Shown here: positions 53,931 to 61,331 of the stretch, piece by piece
How the letters are laid out: each line of letters begins with the position of its first letter
How positions within the stretch are numbered: position 1 is the first letter of the stretch
Source of the DNA: Cyclobacteriaceae bacterium
GTDB lineage: Bacteria > Bacteroidota > Bacteroidia > Cytophagales > Cyclobacteriaceae
NCBI GenBank assembly: GCA_025350305.1
Contig: JANXYC010000240.1
Coordinates: forward strand, 1-62,483
DNA length: 62,483 nucleotides
Direction: 5' to 3'
Position numbers and translations under genes: made by a program
Notes under the pieces: generated by a model
The model's input: only the letters and a program-made list of their open reading frames with translations
Told to the model about the DNA's origin: nothing
Databases searched by the model: none

Positions 53931-55316
53931 TTAAACCATCTTTTCAGGCCGCACCCACTCATCAAATTGCTCCGAAGTAACTAATCCCAACTCAACGGCT
54001 GCTTCGCGAAGGGTCTTGTTTTCCTTGTGCGCCTTCTTGGCAATCTTCGCGGCGTTTTCATAACCGATGTGTGTGTTGAGCGAAGTTACCAGCATCAGTG
54101 AGTTCTCCATGTGTTTCTTGATGATGGGCAAATTCGGTTCGATGCCCACGGCGCATTTATCATTAAACGAAACGCAAGCATCTCCGATTAATCGTGCTGA
54201 CTGCAATACATTGGCAGCGATCACGGGCTTGAATACATTTAGTTCAAAATGACCCGATGCTCCGCCAACAGAAACCGTGACGTCATTTCCGATCACTTGT
54301 GCACAAACCATCGTCAACGCCTCTGGTTGAGTAGGGTTTACTTTGCCGGGCATAATGGAAGACCCTGGTTCATTATCAGGAATAATAATTTCACCAATAC
54401 CAGAACGTGGGCCTGAACTCAGCATGCGAACGTCGTTACCGATTTTTGTGAACGAAACGGCCGCCCGTTTCAAGGCACCCGACAGTTCAACCATCGCGTC
54501 ATGCGCTGCAAGCGCCTCAAATTTGTTAGGGGCCGTTACAAACGGAAACCCCGTGAGATCAGCAATTTTTTTAGCAACCAACACATCGTAACCCTTCGGC
54601 GCATTGAGGCCGGTGCCCACCGCTGTTCCTCCAAGGGCCAATTCACGTACAGCACCCAACGCATTGTTGATAGCGCGCATGCTGTTGTCAATCTGTTGAA
54701 CATATCCTGAAAATTCTTGCCCAAGTGTCAGGGGAGTTGCATCCATAAAATGTGTGCGCCCGGTCTTTACGATGGACTTGAAGTCGTTGGACTTTTTTGC
54801 CAGCGTATCACGTAACTTTTTCATTCCAGGCAACGTGATCTCCATGACTTGCTTGTACGCGGCGATGTGCATGGCTGTGGGAAAGGTGTCGTTGGATGAT
54901 TGTGATTTATTAACGTCATCATTCGGATGAAGGACTTTCTTTTCATCAGTAAGTTTTCCTCCCTGAAGAACATGGGCGCGGTAGGCAATCACTTCGTTAG
55001 CGTTCATGTTGCTCTGCGTACCGGATCCTGTTTGCCATATCACCAGCGGGAATTGGTCGTCTAATTTTTTGTCGATAATTTCATCGCACACCTTTGCTAT
55101 CAGGTCTTTTTTATCGGCAGCAAGCACACCAAGTTCATGGTTGGCCATCGCGGCGGCTTTCTTGAGATAGGCGAAGGCGTAGATAATTTCTTTGGGCATA
55201 CTTCCCTCCGGGCCGATTTTGAAATTATTGCGGGAGCGTTCCGTTTGTGCTCCCCAATATTTATCGGCGGGTACCTGGACTTCGCCCATGGTGTCCTTTT
55301 CGATGCGGTAGGTCAT
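53931..55316 (-). CDS. fumC: Class II fumarate hydratase
   Basis: FumC converts fumarate to malate in the TCA cycle. The 461-residue protein has the class II signature [16 protein letters not shown] near 315, the substrate-site segments [27 protein letters not shown] and [14 protein letters not shown]. The order is that of FumC rather than aspartase or argininosuccinate lyase. Length and motifs are complete. It stands alone, with a candidate promoter about 47 bases upstream. Confidence 0.96.
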   Translation of the reverse strand: MTYRIEKDTMGEVQVPADKYWGAQTERSRNNFKIGPEGSMPKEIIYAFAYLKKAAAMANHELGVLAADKKDLIAKVCDEIIDKKLDDQFPLVIWQTGSGTQSNMNANEVIAYRAHVLQGGKLTDEKKVLHPNDDVNKSQSSNDTFPTAMHIAAYKQVMEITLPGMKKLRDTLAKKSNDFKSIVKTGRTHFMDATPLTLGQEFSGYVQQIDNSMRAINNALGAVRELALGGTAVGTGLNAPKGYDVLVAKKIADLTGFPFVTAPNKFEALAAHDAMVELSGALKRAAVSFTKIGNDVRMLSSGPRSGIGEIIIPDNEPGSSIMPGKVNPTQPEALTMVCAQVIGNDVTVSVGGASGHFELNVFKPVIAANVLQSARLIGDACVSFNDKCAVGIEPNLPIIKKHMENSLMLVTSLNTHIGYENAAKIAKKAHKENKTLREAAVELGLVTSEQFDEWVRPEKMV

Positions 55317-55321
55317 AAGGG

Positions 55322-55356
55322 TAAAAGTTTAAAGTTGAAAGCTAAAAGTTTAGAAT
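55322..55356. repeat. AAAGTTTAAAGTTGAAAG-type short intergenic repeat
   Basis: Tandem AAAGTTTAAAGTTGAAAGC text directly upstream of fumC. It resembles the GAGAAGTTGAG repeat family in style but is a poor match, so the grouping is tentative. Confidence 0.35.
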
Positions 55357-55362
55357 AGTAAG

Positions 55363-55370
55363 CAAAAATA
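55363..55370 (-). promoter_or_regulatory. Candidate -7 element for fumC
   Basis: TATTTTTG on the minus strand matches TAnnTTTG, about 46 bases before the fumC ATG. A -33 TTG is not seen. Confidence 0.35.
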
Positions 55371-55447
55371 GGAAAGGAGGGGATTTATCCGGAAATTTTC
55401 CTGTGACAAAATGGAGTTGCCAAACTGACACCAACAAAGACTCAAAA

Positions 55448-56035
55448 TCACAGCTTCGTTCCTTCGTAGATTCCCTTCAAAGGAAAGAACAGATCAACCG
55501 CAGGAATGGTTAATGTGTTTTCAATTGATCTATACTCTTCCAATTCCCAACGTCCTTTGCTATTGATCCGGAATACTTCTATGCTGATTGATTCTGTGTC
55601 AATCAGGATGTATTCTTTCAAAGCAGGGATGTCCCGGTACAACCGGAATTTTCCGCCACGGTCAGAATTTTTAGTGGAAGGAGATAAAATTTCAATGAGT
55701 ACGGTGGGAAGTATAGCGGTATCCGCATCGATCTGGGACGGGACAATTTCCCCGCAGATAATGGAAATATCCGGATAGGTGAACAATGTGTTTTCATGGA
55801 TATGGATGCGCAGGTCGCTTCCATAAGGTTTACAAGGTCGGCCTTTTAACTGTGAGCCAATGCCGATAAAAAGATTGGAGAAAATGACATTATGCCTTGC
55901 CCCGGCGCCTGCCATGGCAAAAATCTCTCCCTTGAAGTATTCGTGCTTATGCAGGGACTCTTTCTCGAACTGAAGGTATTCTTCCGCAGTTAGTTTTGAT
56001 TTGTTCTGAACGACGATCGGTTCCCTGACTTCCAT
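55448..56035 (-). CDS. Uma2 family (DUF820) endonuclease-like protein
   Basis: The 195-residue protein has the Uma2 pattern: [36 protein letters not shown], the acidic [11 protein letters not shown] and [20 protein letters not shown], and the strand [16 protein letters not shown]. These form a PD-(D/E)xK-like nuclease core (D in YPDIS, E in [10 protein letters not shown] in KNSDRGGK region). Uma2 proteins are widespread, often in many copies, and their substrate is not established. It follows fumC on the same strand but at the edge of the accessory region. Confidence 0.85.
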   Translation of the reverse strand: MEVREPIVVQNKSKLTAEEYLQFEKESLHKHEYFKGEIFAMAGAGARHNVIFSNLFIGIGSQLKGRPCKPYGSDLRIHIHENTLFTYPDISIICGEIVPSQIDADTAILPTVLIEILSPSTKNSDRGGKFRLYRDIPALKEYILIDTESISIEVFRINSKGRWELEEYRSIENTLTIPAVDLFFPLKGIYEGTKL

Positions 56036-56094
56036 AGTTAAAATTAAGCAAATATTACTGCAAAAAAGGAGCGGGAATTGGCAATTTCACTCAA

Positions 56095-56325
56095 CAGCAT
56101 TTCATACACATCACGGTGAACTTGCCTTTAAAGCGTGACGTGTATTTCTCTCCGGTAAACTCGGCATCGCGTTCGCGTTTTGGCTTCCAAGTCGTCCAAA
56201 CGTTTCATGAAAATGAGATACGTAATTTGTTCAATGGCTGTTAGCGGATTGGCAATACCGCCTTCCCGGAAATTCTGCCAGAGTTTATCAATGAGTGATT
56301 TTAATGTTGCGTTATTCTGTAGCAT
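56095..56325 (-). pseudogene. Frameshifted N-terminal fragment of HsdM (type I restriction methylase)
   Basis: The start reads MLQNNATLKSLIDKLWQNFR, then NPLTAIEQITYLIFMKRLDD, the HsdM N-terminal domain. At the T-run 56178-56181 the frame slips: the original frame ends in RTRCRVYRR..., while the other frame continues RERDAEFTGEKYTSRFKGKF, which fits the family. The DNA methylase core (NPPF/Y) is absent because the gene ends soon after. Its ATG overlaps the stop of the BRO gene (TAATG), so the two were once coupled. Confidence 0.72.
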
Positions 56326-57181
56326 TACTTCTTCTTCTTTTTCGTTTTCTTCTTGTCAGCTTCTTTTAGCGGCAAAGCAGTTTTGGCATTGAGTGAACTC
56401 ACTACTTTTTTACCTGTTCGTGCTTCCAGTTCCAATCTTGCTTTGCGCGCAACTGTGCCGCCTTGTTTGGCTACCACTTTACTTTCATCAAATGTTTTTG
56501 GATTTACCACTTCCGAGATGTCTTTGGCGGATGCCTCGGCCAGCATGTTCAAAATTAATTCGGTGTTGGTCATGTTATCCCGCAGGTTTTCTTTTTTCAA
56601 ACCTTCAGGATTTTATATTCTTTCGGGGTTTTGTCAGACCATGCTTTGGTGATGATGTCTGTAAGCGTTGCGAAGTGAATGCCTTCTTTCAGTCCACGTT
56701 TTTTCCATTCGTTGGTGAGCTCTTTGCGCACCTCAATGCTTTTAAGACGTTGGTTAATCCAGTTTTCGGAATAACCAAGATTCAGGTATTGTTGTAACGC
56801 CCGGTCAATAGACAATTCGGGGTCTTGCATTTCATCCAATCTTTCGGAAGCTACTTGTGCCAACCAAAGTTTAAAGGGTTCTGCTTTTGGTGAGGGAATG
56901 GATTGGATGAGGCGAAAAAGTTGCTCGGTATCGGCAACATCTGTCAGGTAATATTTTCCATCCGCAGATGGCATTTTCAGTTGACTACAATTTGTAGTCA
57001 ACTGACTTCCCTCGGCTTTTAACCTTGTTTTTAGCACACTCCAATACTTTCTGGGATTGGGACTGTCTGTTAAAACAGCAATTACATCAACAATTGAGAA
57101 ATACCATTTTTCCTGCTCTTCAACCCAAAGCGTTCTTACCTTCTTGTCCTCAAAGACTTTAATTTCATTCAGTTTTTCCAT
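56325..57181 (-). pseudogene. BRO-N-domain (antirepressor-like) protein, frameshifted
   Basis: Two abutting frames make one protein of about 285 residues. The first starts at ATG 57181 (MEKLNEIKVFEDKKVRTLWV) with the BRO-N domain and a DUF-type middle (LFRLIQSIPSPKAEPFKLWL). It runs to PKEYKILKV, then stops. The second (from 56600) continues KKENLRDNMTNTELILNMLA and ends in KKTKKKKK. The join would be KEYKILKGLKKENLRD with one extra base near 56603-56609, so one nucleotide is missing. BRO/KilA-type proteins are phage antirepressors or accessory genes of type I restriction loci. It abuts the hsdM fragment. Confidence 0.72.
56981..57001. repeat. 21-bp perfect palindrome inside the BRO gene
   Basis: TTGACTACAA-T-TTGTAGTCAA lies in the part encoding SQLTTNCSQL. 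Two related palindromes occur at 57253-57273 and 57294-57310 just upstream of the same gene. Confidence 0.7.
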
Positions 57182-57252
57182 GTATTTCACTGGTTTTCAG
57201 TTCTTTTCAAGCCGTGACAATCCGTCACGGATTCATTTAGTTTCTTTTTGAG

Positions 57253-57310
57253 TTGACTACAATCTGAAGTCAACTGATTCAATATTTTCAACTGGTTACA
57301 ATTTGTAACC
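57253..57310. promoter_or_regulatory. Two palindromes upstream of the BRO gene (operator-like)
   Basis: 57253-57273 is TTGACTACAA then TCTGAAGTCAA, a near copy of the palindrome at 56981. 57294-57310 is GGTTACAA-T-TTGTAACC, perfect and of the same style, lying in the 3' end of the deaminase gene. Their position 72-130 bases upstream of the BRO start suits an operator, but no binding protein is known. Confidence 0.4.
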
Positions 57311-57926
57311 GTTTCATATTTTCGATGATAACTATTTGTCCAGTGGCAGGATGTCTGCTGTCTGAACTGGAATCAAAAACCTCTCCGTCCTTTACTTCTT
57401 TTATTTCATTATGTCCACTAGCAATAGCAACTGTCTTGATTGAGCCATCGTGTTTATGATTATCAATGTTGATATGAGTATTCCCATCTTTTGACCACCT
57501 GGTCTCAAATGTGAACTCATTATTGTCTTTCTTGATTTCTTCTCTTAAGTCACGAGGAAAAAAACTTACTTCAAGTCCTGCATTCCTTAATTTGGTGCAT
57601 CCTTGATTATAGATTTTTGGGTTAGGATCAAGAAGTCCAACGTAGACCTCCTTTATTCCTTTCTCGATAATCCAATCGCTACAAGGCTTATGTTTATTTC
57701 TTGAAGTACAGGGTTCAAGTGTTGTAAACAAAATCCCACCTGAAATATCCATGCCACTTATTTTTTTTCGTAAAGAGTGAATTCAGCATGATCACCATCT
57801 CCAAGCTCTCCGTGGATACGACATACCTAACACTTTATTGTCCTTAGCGATTACGGCTCCCACCTTAGGACTCAACTTACCTTTCTCGGAAATAGATTTT
57901 TTTCCATTGGTGATAGCTAATTTCAT
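57288..57926 (-). pseudogene. RibD-like cytidine-deaminase-fold protein, frameshifted
   Basis: The zinc-deaminase core is split by a one-base insertion near 57814. Before it, from ATG 57926, the frame reads MKLAITNGKKSISEKGKLSP then KVGAVIAKDNKVLGMSY. After it, GELGDGDHAEFTLYEKK holds the zinc HAE motif and the catalytic glutamate, followed by LFTTLEPCTSRNKHKPCSDW with the two zinc cysteines (PCxxxxxxxxCxxW). A C-terminal part of about 75 residues (NTHINIDNHKHDGSIKTVAI and SSDSRHPATGQIVIIE) has no recognised family. RibD-type and dCMP-deaminase-type are both possible. If the frameshift is a sequencing error the gene would be intact at about 212 residues. Confidence 0.7.
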
Positions 57927-57991
57927 TATCTCCTCTAGTAATTGTTGTCCATAAAGATTATTTCTGTTGGCCGCTGCTGTTTTTGAATGTG

Positions 57992-58294
57992 TTAATTAAC
58001 TTCAATTATATATATGATTTCTTTCAAGGATTTTACTTGCTCTATCAAGGTTTTCCCCGCCACCGCACTAACTGTTTGCTGTTTAGGAGTTGAGGTCATT
58101 AAGTCAAATAAATTTAGCAAGTAGGATGACTTTATAGCATCCTTGTCACTCAATGGCTCATAAGCATATTTTACGCCACTTAAAAAATTATTAAAATCTA
58201 ATGAATAATTGCTCTGGGAGGTCGGTTTGAAGTCTTGTCCATGACTTATGGATGTCAAGAATATAAAAATGATTACTAATTTCTGTGTTGTCAT
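57992..58294 (-). CDS. Small exported hypothetical protein
   Basis: ATG 58294 (MTTQKLVIIFIFLTSISHG) gives 100 residues; the longer frame to 58360 covers repeat DNA. It has a signal peptide and a short helical mature part (SLDFNNFLSGVKYAYEPLSD, LLNLFDLMTSTPKQQTVSAV). No family was recognised. It precedes the deaminase on the same strand with a 65-base gap and is preceded by a long palindromic element. Confidence 0.55.
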   Translation of the reverse strand: MTTQKLVIIFIFLTSISHGQDFKPTSQSNYSLDFNNFLSGVKYAYEPLSDKDAIKSSYLLNLFDLMTSTPKQQTVSAVAGKTLIEQVKSLKEIIYIIEVN

Positions 58295-58307
58295 TCTCTT
58301 AAAAAAA

Positions 58308-58480
58308 TTACCGCCAACGTCGGTGTATAAAACGTAGCGCGGTAAAGGAGCTAAAGCCAAATGAGGAACGAATGGCTTTAGCGACCTGCTGCGTTTTGTC
58401 CCACGACACCGAACGAAATTAAGAAACGAAAGCTACAATGCAACACCGAACCAGCGCTATGTTTTATCCACGCTGTGGTG
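58308..58480. repeat. Long imperfect palindrome, attC-like in shape (element E1)
   Basis: The left arm GTGTATAAAACGTAGCGC (58323-58340) is answered by GCGCTATGTTTTATCCAC (58454-58471) with few mismatches. Inside is a second hairpin, GCTAAAGCC (58350-58358) with GGCTTTAGC (58374-58382). The outer left end reads TTACCGCCAACGT. The right arm is cut short by the start of intron A at 58478. A canonical attC core (GTTRRRY/RYYYAAC) was not found, so this is only attC-like in architecture. Confidence 0.6.
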
Positions 58481-58940
58481 CGCCCAGTATGGCGTGTTAG
58501 ATATTCCAGACGGGAATATGAATAGATTATCCAGAGGGTGCAAGACCCGTATGTGCACAGCATCGATGCGCATTAGTAAGCTGCAAAGCCTGCCCCGCTT
58601 TTTTGCGGGGGTGGTTTGCCGCGAGGCATGCACTGAAGGAAGCAAGACTACAAACTCCGGTACTGACCCCGATAAAAGATCGGGGCAGGCCAGGCAGGAA
58701 CGGCATACGGAGGCTGTTTGAGATGGATAAGCAAGCATCCCGAAAACTTTCGGGACAAAGTCCTCAATCAACAAATCTCAGATAGTAAATGCCGCAGGAA
58801 TCGAAGGAATATGCTCTTATCCCGATAAAAACCCGCTTGGCCTGCCCTGAGGAATCGAAGGTACGTGGTCTGCCTTCATAAGATTTCGGCAGATAAAATG
58901 TGAGAGGCGCACCGTGGGCTTATGGCTCACGGCCGCCTAC
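58478..58940 (+). mobile_element. Group II intron remnant A (no maturase)
   Basis: The left end GTGCGCCCAGTATGGCGTG matches the GUGYG 5' end of bacterial group II introns. The right end GTGAGAGGCGCACC...CGGCCGCCTAC has the shape of the domain V/VI end. Between them, in only 463 bases, there is no reverse transcriptase, so domain IV and most of the intron are deleted. The interior is filled with short palindromic inserts (58593-58610, 58667-58685, 58738-58755, 58870-58892) and the element at 58839-58861 that also occurs in remnant B. It cannot encode its own splicing factor. Confidence 0.65.
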
Positions 58941-59281
58941 TCGATTGCCGGCTGACCTTCTAACTTAATTTCAATCGGTCCCACTTTTAAGTCAGTCGTT
59001 AATAGGTCTTTTATTTTTTGAACCATGTTCTTCAATGTCGAGTAACTATTGTCCGGAGCGTTTAATACAATAACAGTGATTGTATATTTGGTAAAATTTT
59101 GTTGATACTGAATATTTTTGTCAAACGTTAACAACGCGTCAAACTTATTCTCAGTCAACAGTTCCAATAATTTTCCATTTGAAATTCCAGTCCAGTCTTT
59201 GTCGGCTGCTGTGTAAATTTCATGTTCTTTTAAGTTCTGTTTTAGTCGTTTGGGAAGGTTTTCATCAAGCAGCAGTCTCAT
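58937..59281 (-). CDS. DUF5615 family PIN-like protein
   Basis: The 114-residue protein starts MRLLLDENLPKRLKQNLKEH, the DUF5615 N-terminus with a conserved D6-E7-N8. Other conserved parts are AADKDWTGISNGKLLELLTE and DALLTFDKNIQ, the acidic sites of a PIN-like (Mut7-C-like) nuclease fold. DUF5615 is commonly paired with DUF433, and the pair is regarded as a toxin-antitoxin-like module, but toxicity has not been shown here. It overlaps the DUF433 gene by 17 bases, and its stop codon lies in the 3' end of intron remnant A. Confidence 0.85.
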   Translation of the reverse strand: MRLLLDENLPKRLKQNLKEHEIYTAADKDWTGISNGKLLELLTENKFDALLTFDKNIQYQQNFTKYTITVIVLNAPDNSYSTLKNMVQKIKDLLTTDLKVGPIEIKLEGQPAIE

Positions 59282-59507
59282 AGATTTGCTCGATGTTTTT
59301 TGAAGTCAAAATTTTACTCGCAATTTCAATCACTGCAATTGCTTGGTCTTTTTTCACTGTCGGGAAGTCATCTAAAAACTCATCCAGAGGGATGCCTTTT
59401 TCCAAGTGGTCAAAAAGAGTCTGAATTGGTACTCTTGTCCCCTTGAACACTGGGTTCCCAGACAATATTTCTTTGTCAATATTTATAAAGTCTCTTACTC
59501 GATACAT
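59265..59507 (-). CDS. DUF433 family protein
   Basis: The 80-residue protein has the DUF433 pattern: INIDKEILSGNPVFKGTRVP, QTLFDHLEKGIPLDEFLDDF, and VKKDQAIAVIEIASKIL. DUF433 proteins contain a winged-helix-like or ribbon-helix fold and usually act as the antitoxin-side partner of DUF5615. It overlaps the downstream DUF5615 gene by 17 bases. A -7-like TACATTTG ends 4 bases before its ATG. Confidence 0.87.
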   Translation of the reverse strand: MYRVRDFINIDKEILSGNPVFKGTRVPIQTLFDHLEKGIPLDEFLDDFPTVKKDQAIAVIEIASKILTSKNIEQIYETAA

Positions 59508-59511
59508 AGTT

Positions 59512-59519
59512 CAAATGTA
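59512..59519 (-). promoter_or_regulatory. Candidate -7 element abutting DUF433
   Basis: TACATTTG on the minus strand matches TAnnTTTG exactly, with a 4-base gap to the ATG. A -33 TTG at the expected place was not found. Confidence 0.35.
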
Positions 59520-59553
59520 CAAAATTTGTCTATACCTTTTTGTCGGAAAGGGC

Positions 59554-59590
59554 TTACCGGCAACGTTGGTGATCGGTGTAAATAGCGATT
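59554..59590. repeat. Left-end copy of the GCCAAC palindrome family (element E2)
   Basis: TTACCGGCAACGTTGGTGAT with CGGTGTAAATAGCG parallels the left end of E1 (TTACCGCCAACGTCGGTGTA). No matching right arm was found before the maturase fragment. Confidence 0.45.
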
Positions 59591-59625
59591 GCAGTATGCT
59601 CAACGAACTGCGTAGTACGAGACCC

Positions 59626-60171
59626 ATCAACCGGGAGAAGAGCGGCATCCGCAGACCGGTACAGTTCGGGCTACTGGGTTACAGATTTGTACCCACGTAT
59701 ACGAAAGGGGAGACAGGAAAATACCAACTGGTGGTGAGCGAAAAAGGATGGGAGTCACTCAAACGGGAATTGAAATTCGTTACAAAGAAAACTACTCCAA
59801 GTACTTTCAGTGAGCGCATTGCCAAGTAAAGAAATCCAACGGGGATGGGTGAATTACTTCCGTATGGGAAGCATTCAAGCTAAACTCAAGGAGATCGATG
59901 GTTGGCTGCGCAACAGACTAAGGTACTGCATCTGGGAAGACTGGAAGAAAACCGAACGAAAGAGAAAGAATCTTATTCGTCTCGGAATTCCGACAGGTCA
60001 GGCCTATGCGTGGAGTAGAACAAGGATGGGAGGGTGGGCCGTTGCCCAAAGTCCCATCATGGTAACGACCATCACATTGACACGGTTGATCCAACGCGGT
60101 TACGAATCCCTGCTCGATTACTACGAAAGAGTTTCTCCACAACTTAATGAACCGCTGTATACGAGGCCCGC
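59626..60171 (+). pseudogene. C-terminal fragment of a group II intron maturase/reverse transcriptase
   Basis: Two frames give the maturase end. The first (from 59626) reads INREKSGIRRPVQFGLLGYR then FVPTYTKGETGKYQLVV to FSERIAK and stop. The second (from about 59822) reads KEIQRGWVNYFRMGSIQAKL then KEIDGWLRNRLRYCIWEDWK and AYAWSRTRMGGWAVAQSP. The frames are offset by one base near 59826, so it is frameshifted. The catalytic YADD box lies in the missing N-terminal two thirds. The C-terminal sequence YERVSPQLNEPLYTRP is continuous with domain V. Confidence 0.8.
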
Positions 60172-60250
60172 CTGGCCTGCCCTGAGGAATCGAAGGGTAC
60201 AGTGGTGTGAGAGGCGCACCTCGTCAGTTACAACTGGCGAGGCCATCTAC
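59626..60250 (+). mobile_element. 5'-truncated group II intron B (3' end with domain V/VI)
   Basis: The right part contains the maturase C-terminus followed by AACCGCTGTATACGAGGCCC, then a 23-bp insert (60174-60196) and GTACAGTGGTGTGAGAGG, which together form a domain V. A domain VI-like hairpin (CCTCGTCAGT...ACTGGCGAGG) ends near CTAC at 60250. The same 23-bp insert occurs at 58839 in remnant A. No 5' end was found. The exact left boundary is uncertain: text at 59601-59625 loosely resembles domain V and may be a junction. Confidence 0.65.
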
Positions 60251-60272
60251 TCGTTTGTGCACCGTAATTTTC

Positions 60273-60611
60273 TTACTCAAATATTTTCAAATGGTTGTAT
60301 TCGGTCACAGAGTATTTGTCCCCCGAAAAGGCTATAAAGTAGTAATGGAATTTGTCCTTGTTATTTAGTTCTTCGTCTTTATTCTTGTCTTCTAAAGTCC
60401 TAAAGTAAATTCTATTCTCCCCCTTGCTTAAACTCCAGTCATAAAACTCATGCAATTCCTTGGTCAATTTTTTGATGTTGTTGAAGTTATGAACTAAAGC
60501 TGAAAATTGAACGTCGAGCCCGAACCGCAGCTGATAGTTGCACATAGCTGATGTTACATTTTCCAGCCCTGCTTTTGCAAATACTATTGTTGGCTGAAGC
60601 CTTTCCGGCAA
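60273..60611 (-). CDS. Uncharacterised ORF, start uncertain
   Basis: The open frame is 112 residues; the C-terminal 70 (FNNIKKLTKELHEFYDWSLS, ENRIYFRTLEDKNKDEELNN, KDKFHYYFIAFSGDKYSVTE) look like a small mixed helix-strand protein. The N-terminal 30 residues (LQPTIVFAKAGLENVTSAMC) lie in DNA that starts with CAGCCAACAATAG on the minus strand, similar to elements E1 and E3, so the true start may be lower and the upper part may be non-coding. No family was recognised. Confidence 0.35.
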   Translation of the reverse strand: MPERLQPTIVFAKAGLENVTSAMCNYQLRFGLDVQFSALVHNFNNIKKLTKELHEFYDWSLSKGENRIYFRTLEDKNKDEELNNKDKFHYYFIAFSGDKYSVTEYNHLKIFE

Positions 60612-60633
60612 TGAAAGCTCGCCATTATTTTTG

Positions 60634-61248
60634 TTATGACTTCAAAGCATACTTGTCAATAATTGACTGACGCTGATTATGGAACCATGTTACACCAAAC
60701 TTTTTATCAAGAGCAGCTATCTGGCTTGCAATGACAGGGGAAGTAGGATTTAAATTTTTCTCCACCATCTCAGGAATTATTTTATGGAACAAGTCTTCAA
60801 GGTAATCTTCAAAATTTTGATTGAAGAAACAATCTATAAAACGTAAAGGCTTATCAGAAGCATTCCAAAATGAATGAACGATACGGCGGGGGCGAAAGTT
60901 CCATCCGCCTGCTTCTACTTCGTATATTTCTTTACCAATCATTACAGTAGCTGTTCCTTCCAATACATACATCAATTCGTCAAGGTCTTTGTGCATATGG
61001 GGGGATGGTCCCATTTGCTTGGGTGCTACTGCTACTTCAACATTTGAAATTTGTTTGCCAGTTTGTTTTGAATGTATGATGGTACGAATATCTACATTTC
61101 CAAGTCCAGGTACAAGAGCTTGGGCTGGGGGAATATAAAAAGGATTTAGTGGTTCTTTCCCATCATTGTCTTGTGCCAATGAAAATGTTGGCAAGTTAAG
61201 GAGGGAAAATCCCAATACACCTGCTGAAACAAATTTTCTGCGTTGCAT
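60634..61248 (-). CDS. Tat-exported cupin-domain protein
   Basis: The 204-residue protein begins MQRRKFVSAGVLGFSLLNLP, a Tat-type twin-arginine signal (RRKF). A single cupin domain follows with the metal-binding motif GPSPHMHKDLDELMYVLEGT (His-x-His, then Glu) and GWNFRPRRIVHSFWNAS with a further His. The C-terminal part is helical. Cupins bind metal and small ligands; the substrate is unknown. It follows the AraC regulator gene on the same strand with an 83-base gap, so that regulator probably controls it. Confidence 0.82.
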   Translation of the reverse strand: MQRRKFVSAGVLGFSLLNLPTFSLAQDNDGKEPLNPFYIPPAQALVPGLGNVDIRTIIHSKQTGKQISNVEVAVAPKQMGPSPHMHKDLDELMYVLEGTATVMIGKEIYEVEAGGWNFRPRRIVHSFWNASDKPLRFIDCFFNQNFEDYLEDLFHKIIPEMVEKNLNPTSPVIASQIAALDKKFGVTWFHNQRQSIIDKYALKS

Positions 61249-61331
61249 AATAGTTATTTAAGTGAAGATTACAATTACAACCAAACTTACAGAAATGTCA
61301 CATTAGCTTAGTGGTAAAAAAGTGACATCTT

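Noticed and set aside
58308-58480. Canonical integron attC site
   Set aside because: The GTTRRRY/RYYYAAC core and an integrase are not visible, so only an attC-like shape can be claimed.
58494-58785. Plus-strand ORFs in intron remnant A
   Set aside because: They translate hairpin repeats and intron RNA text and have no protein family character.
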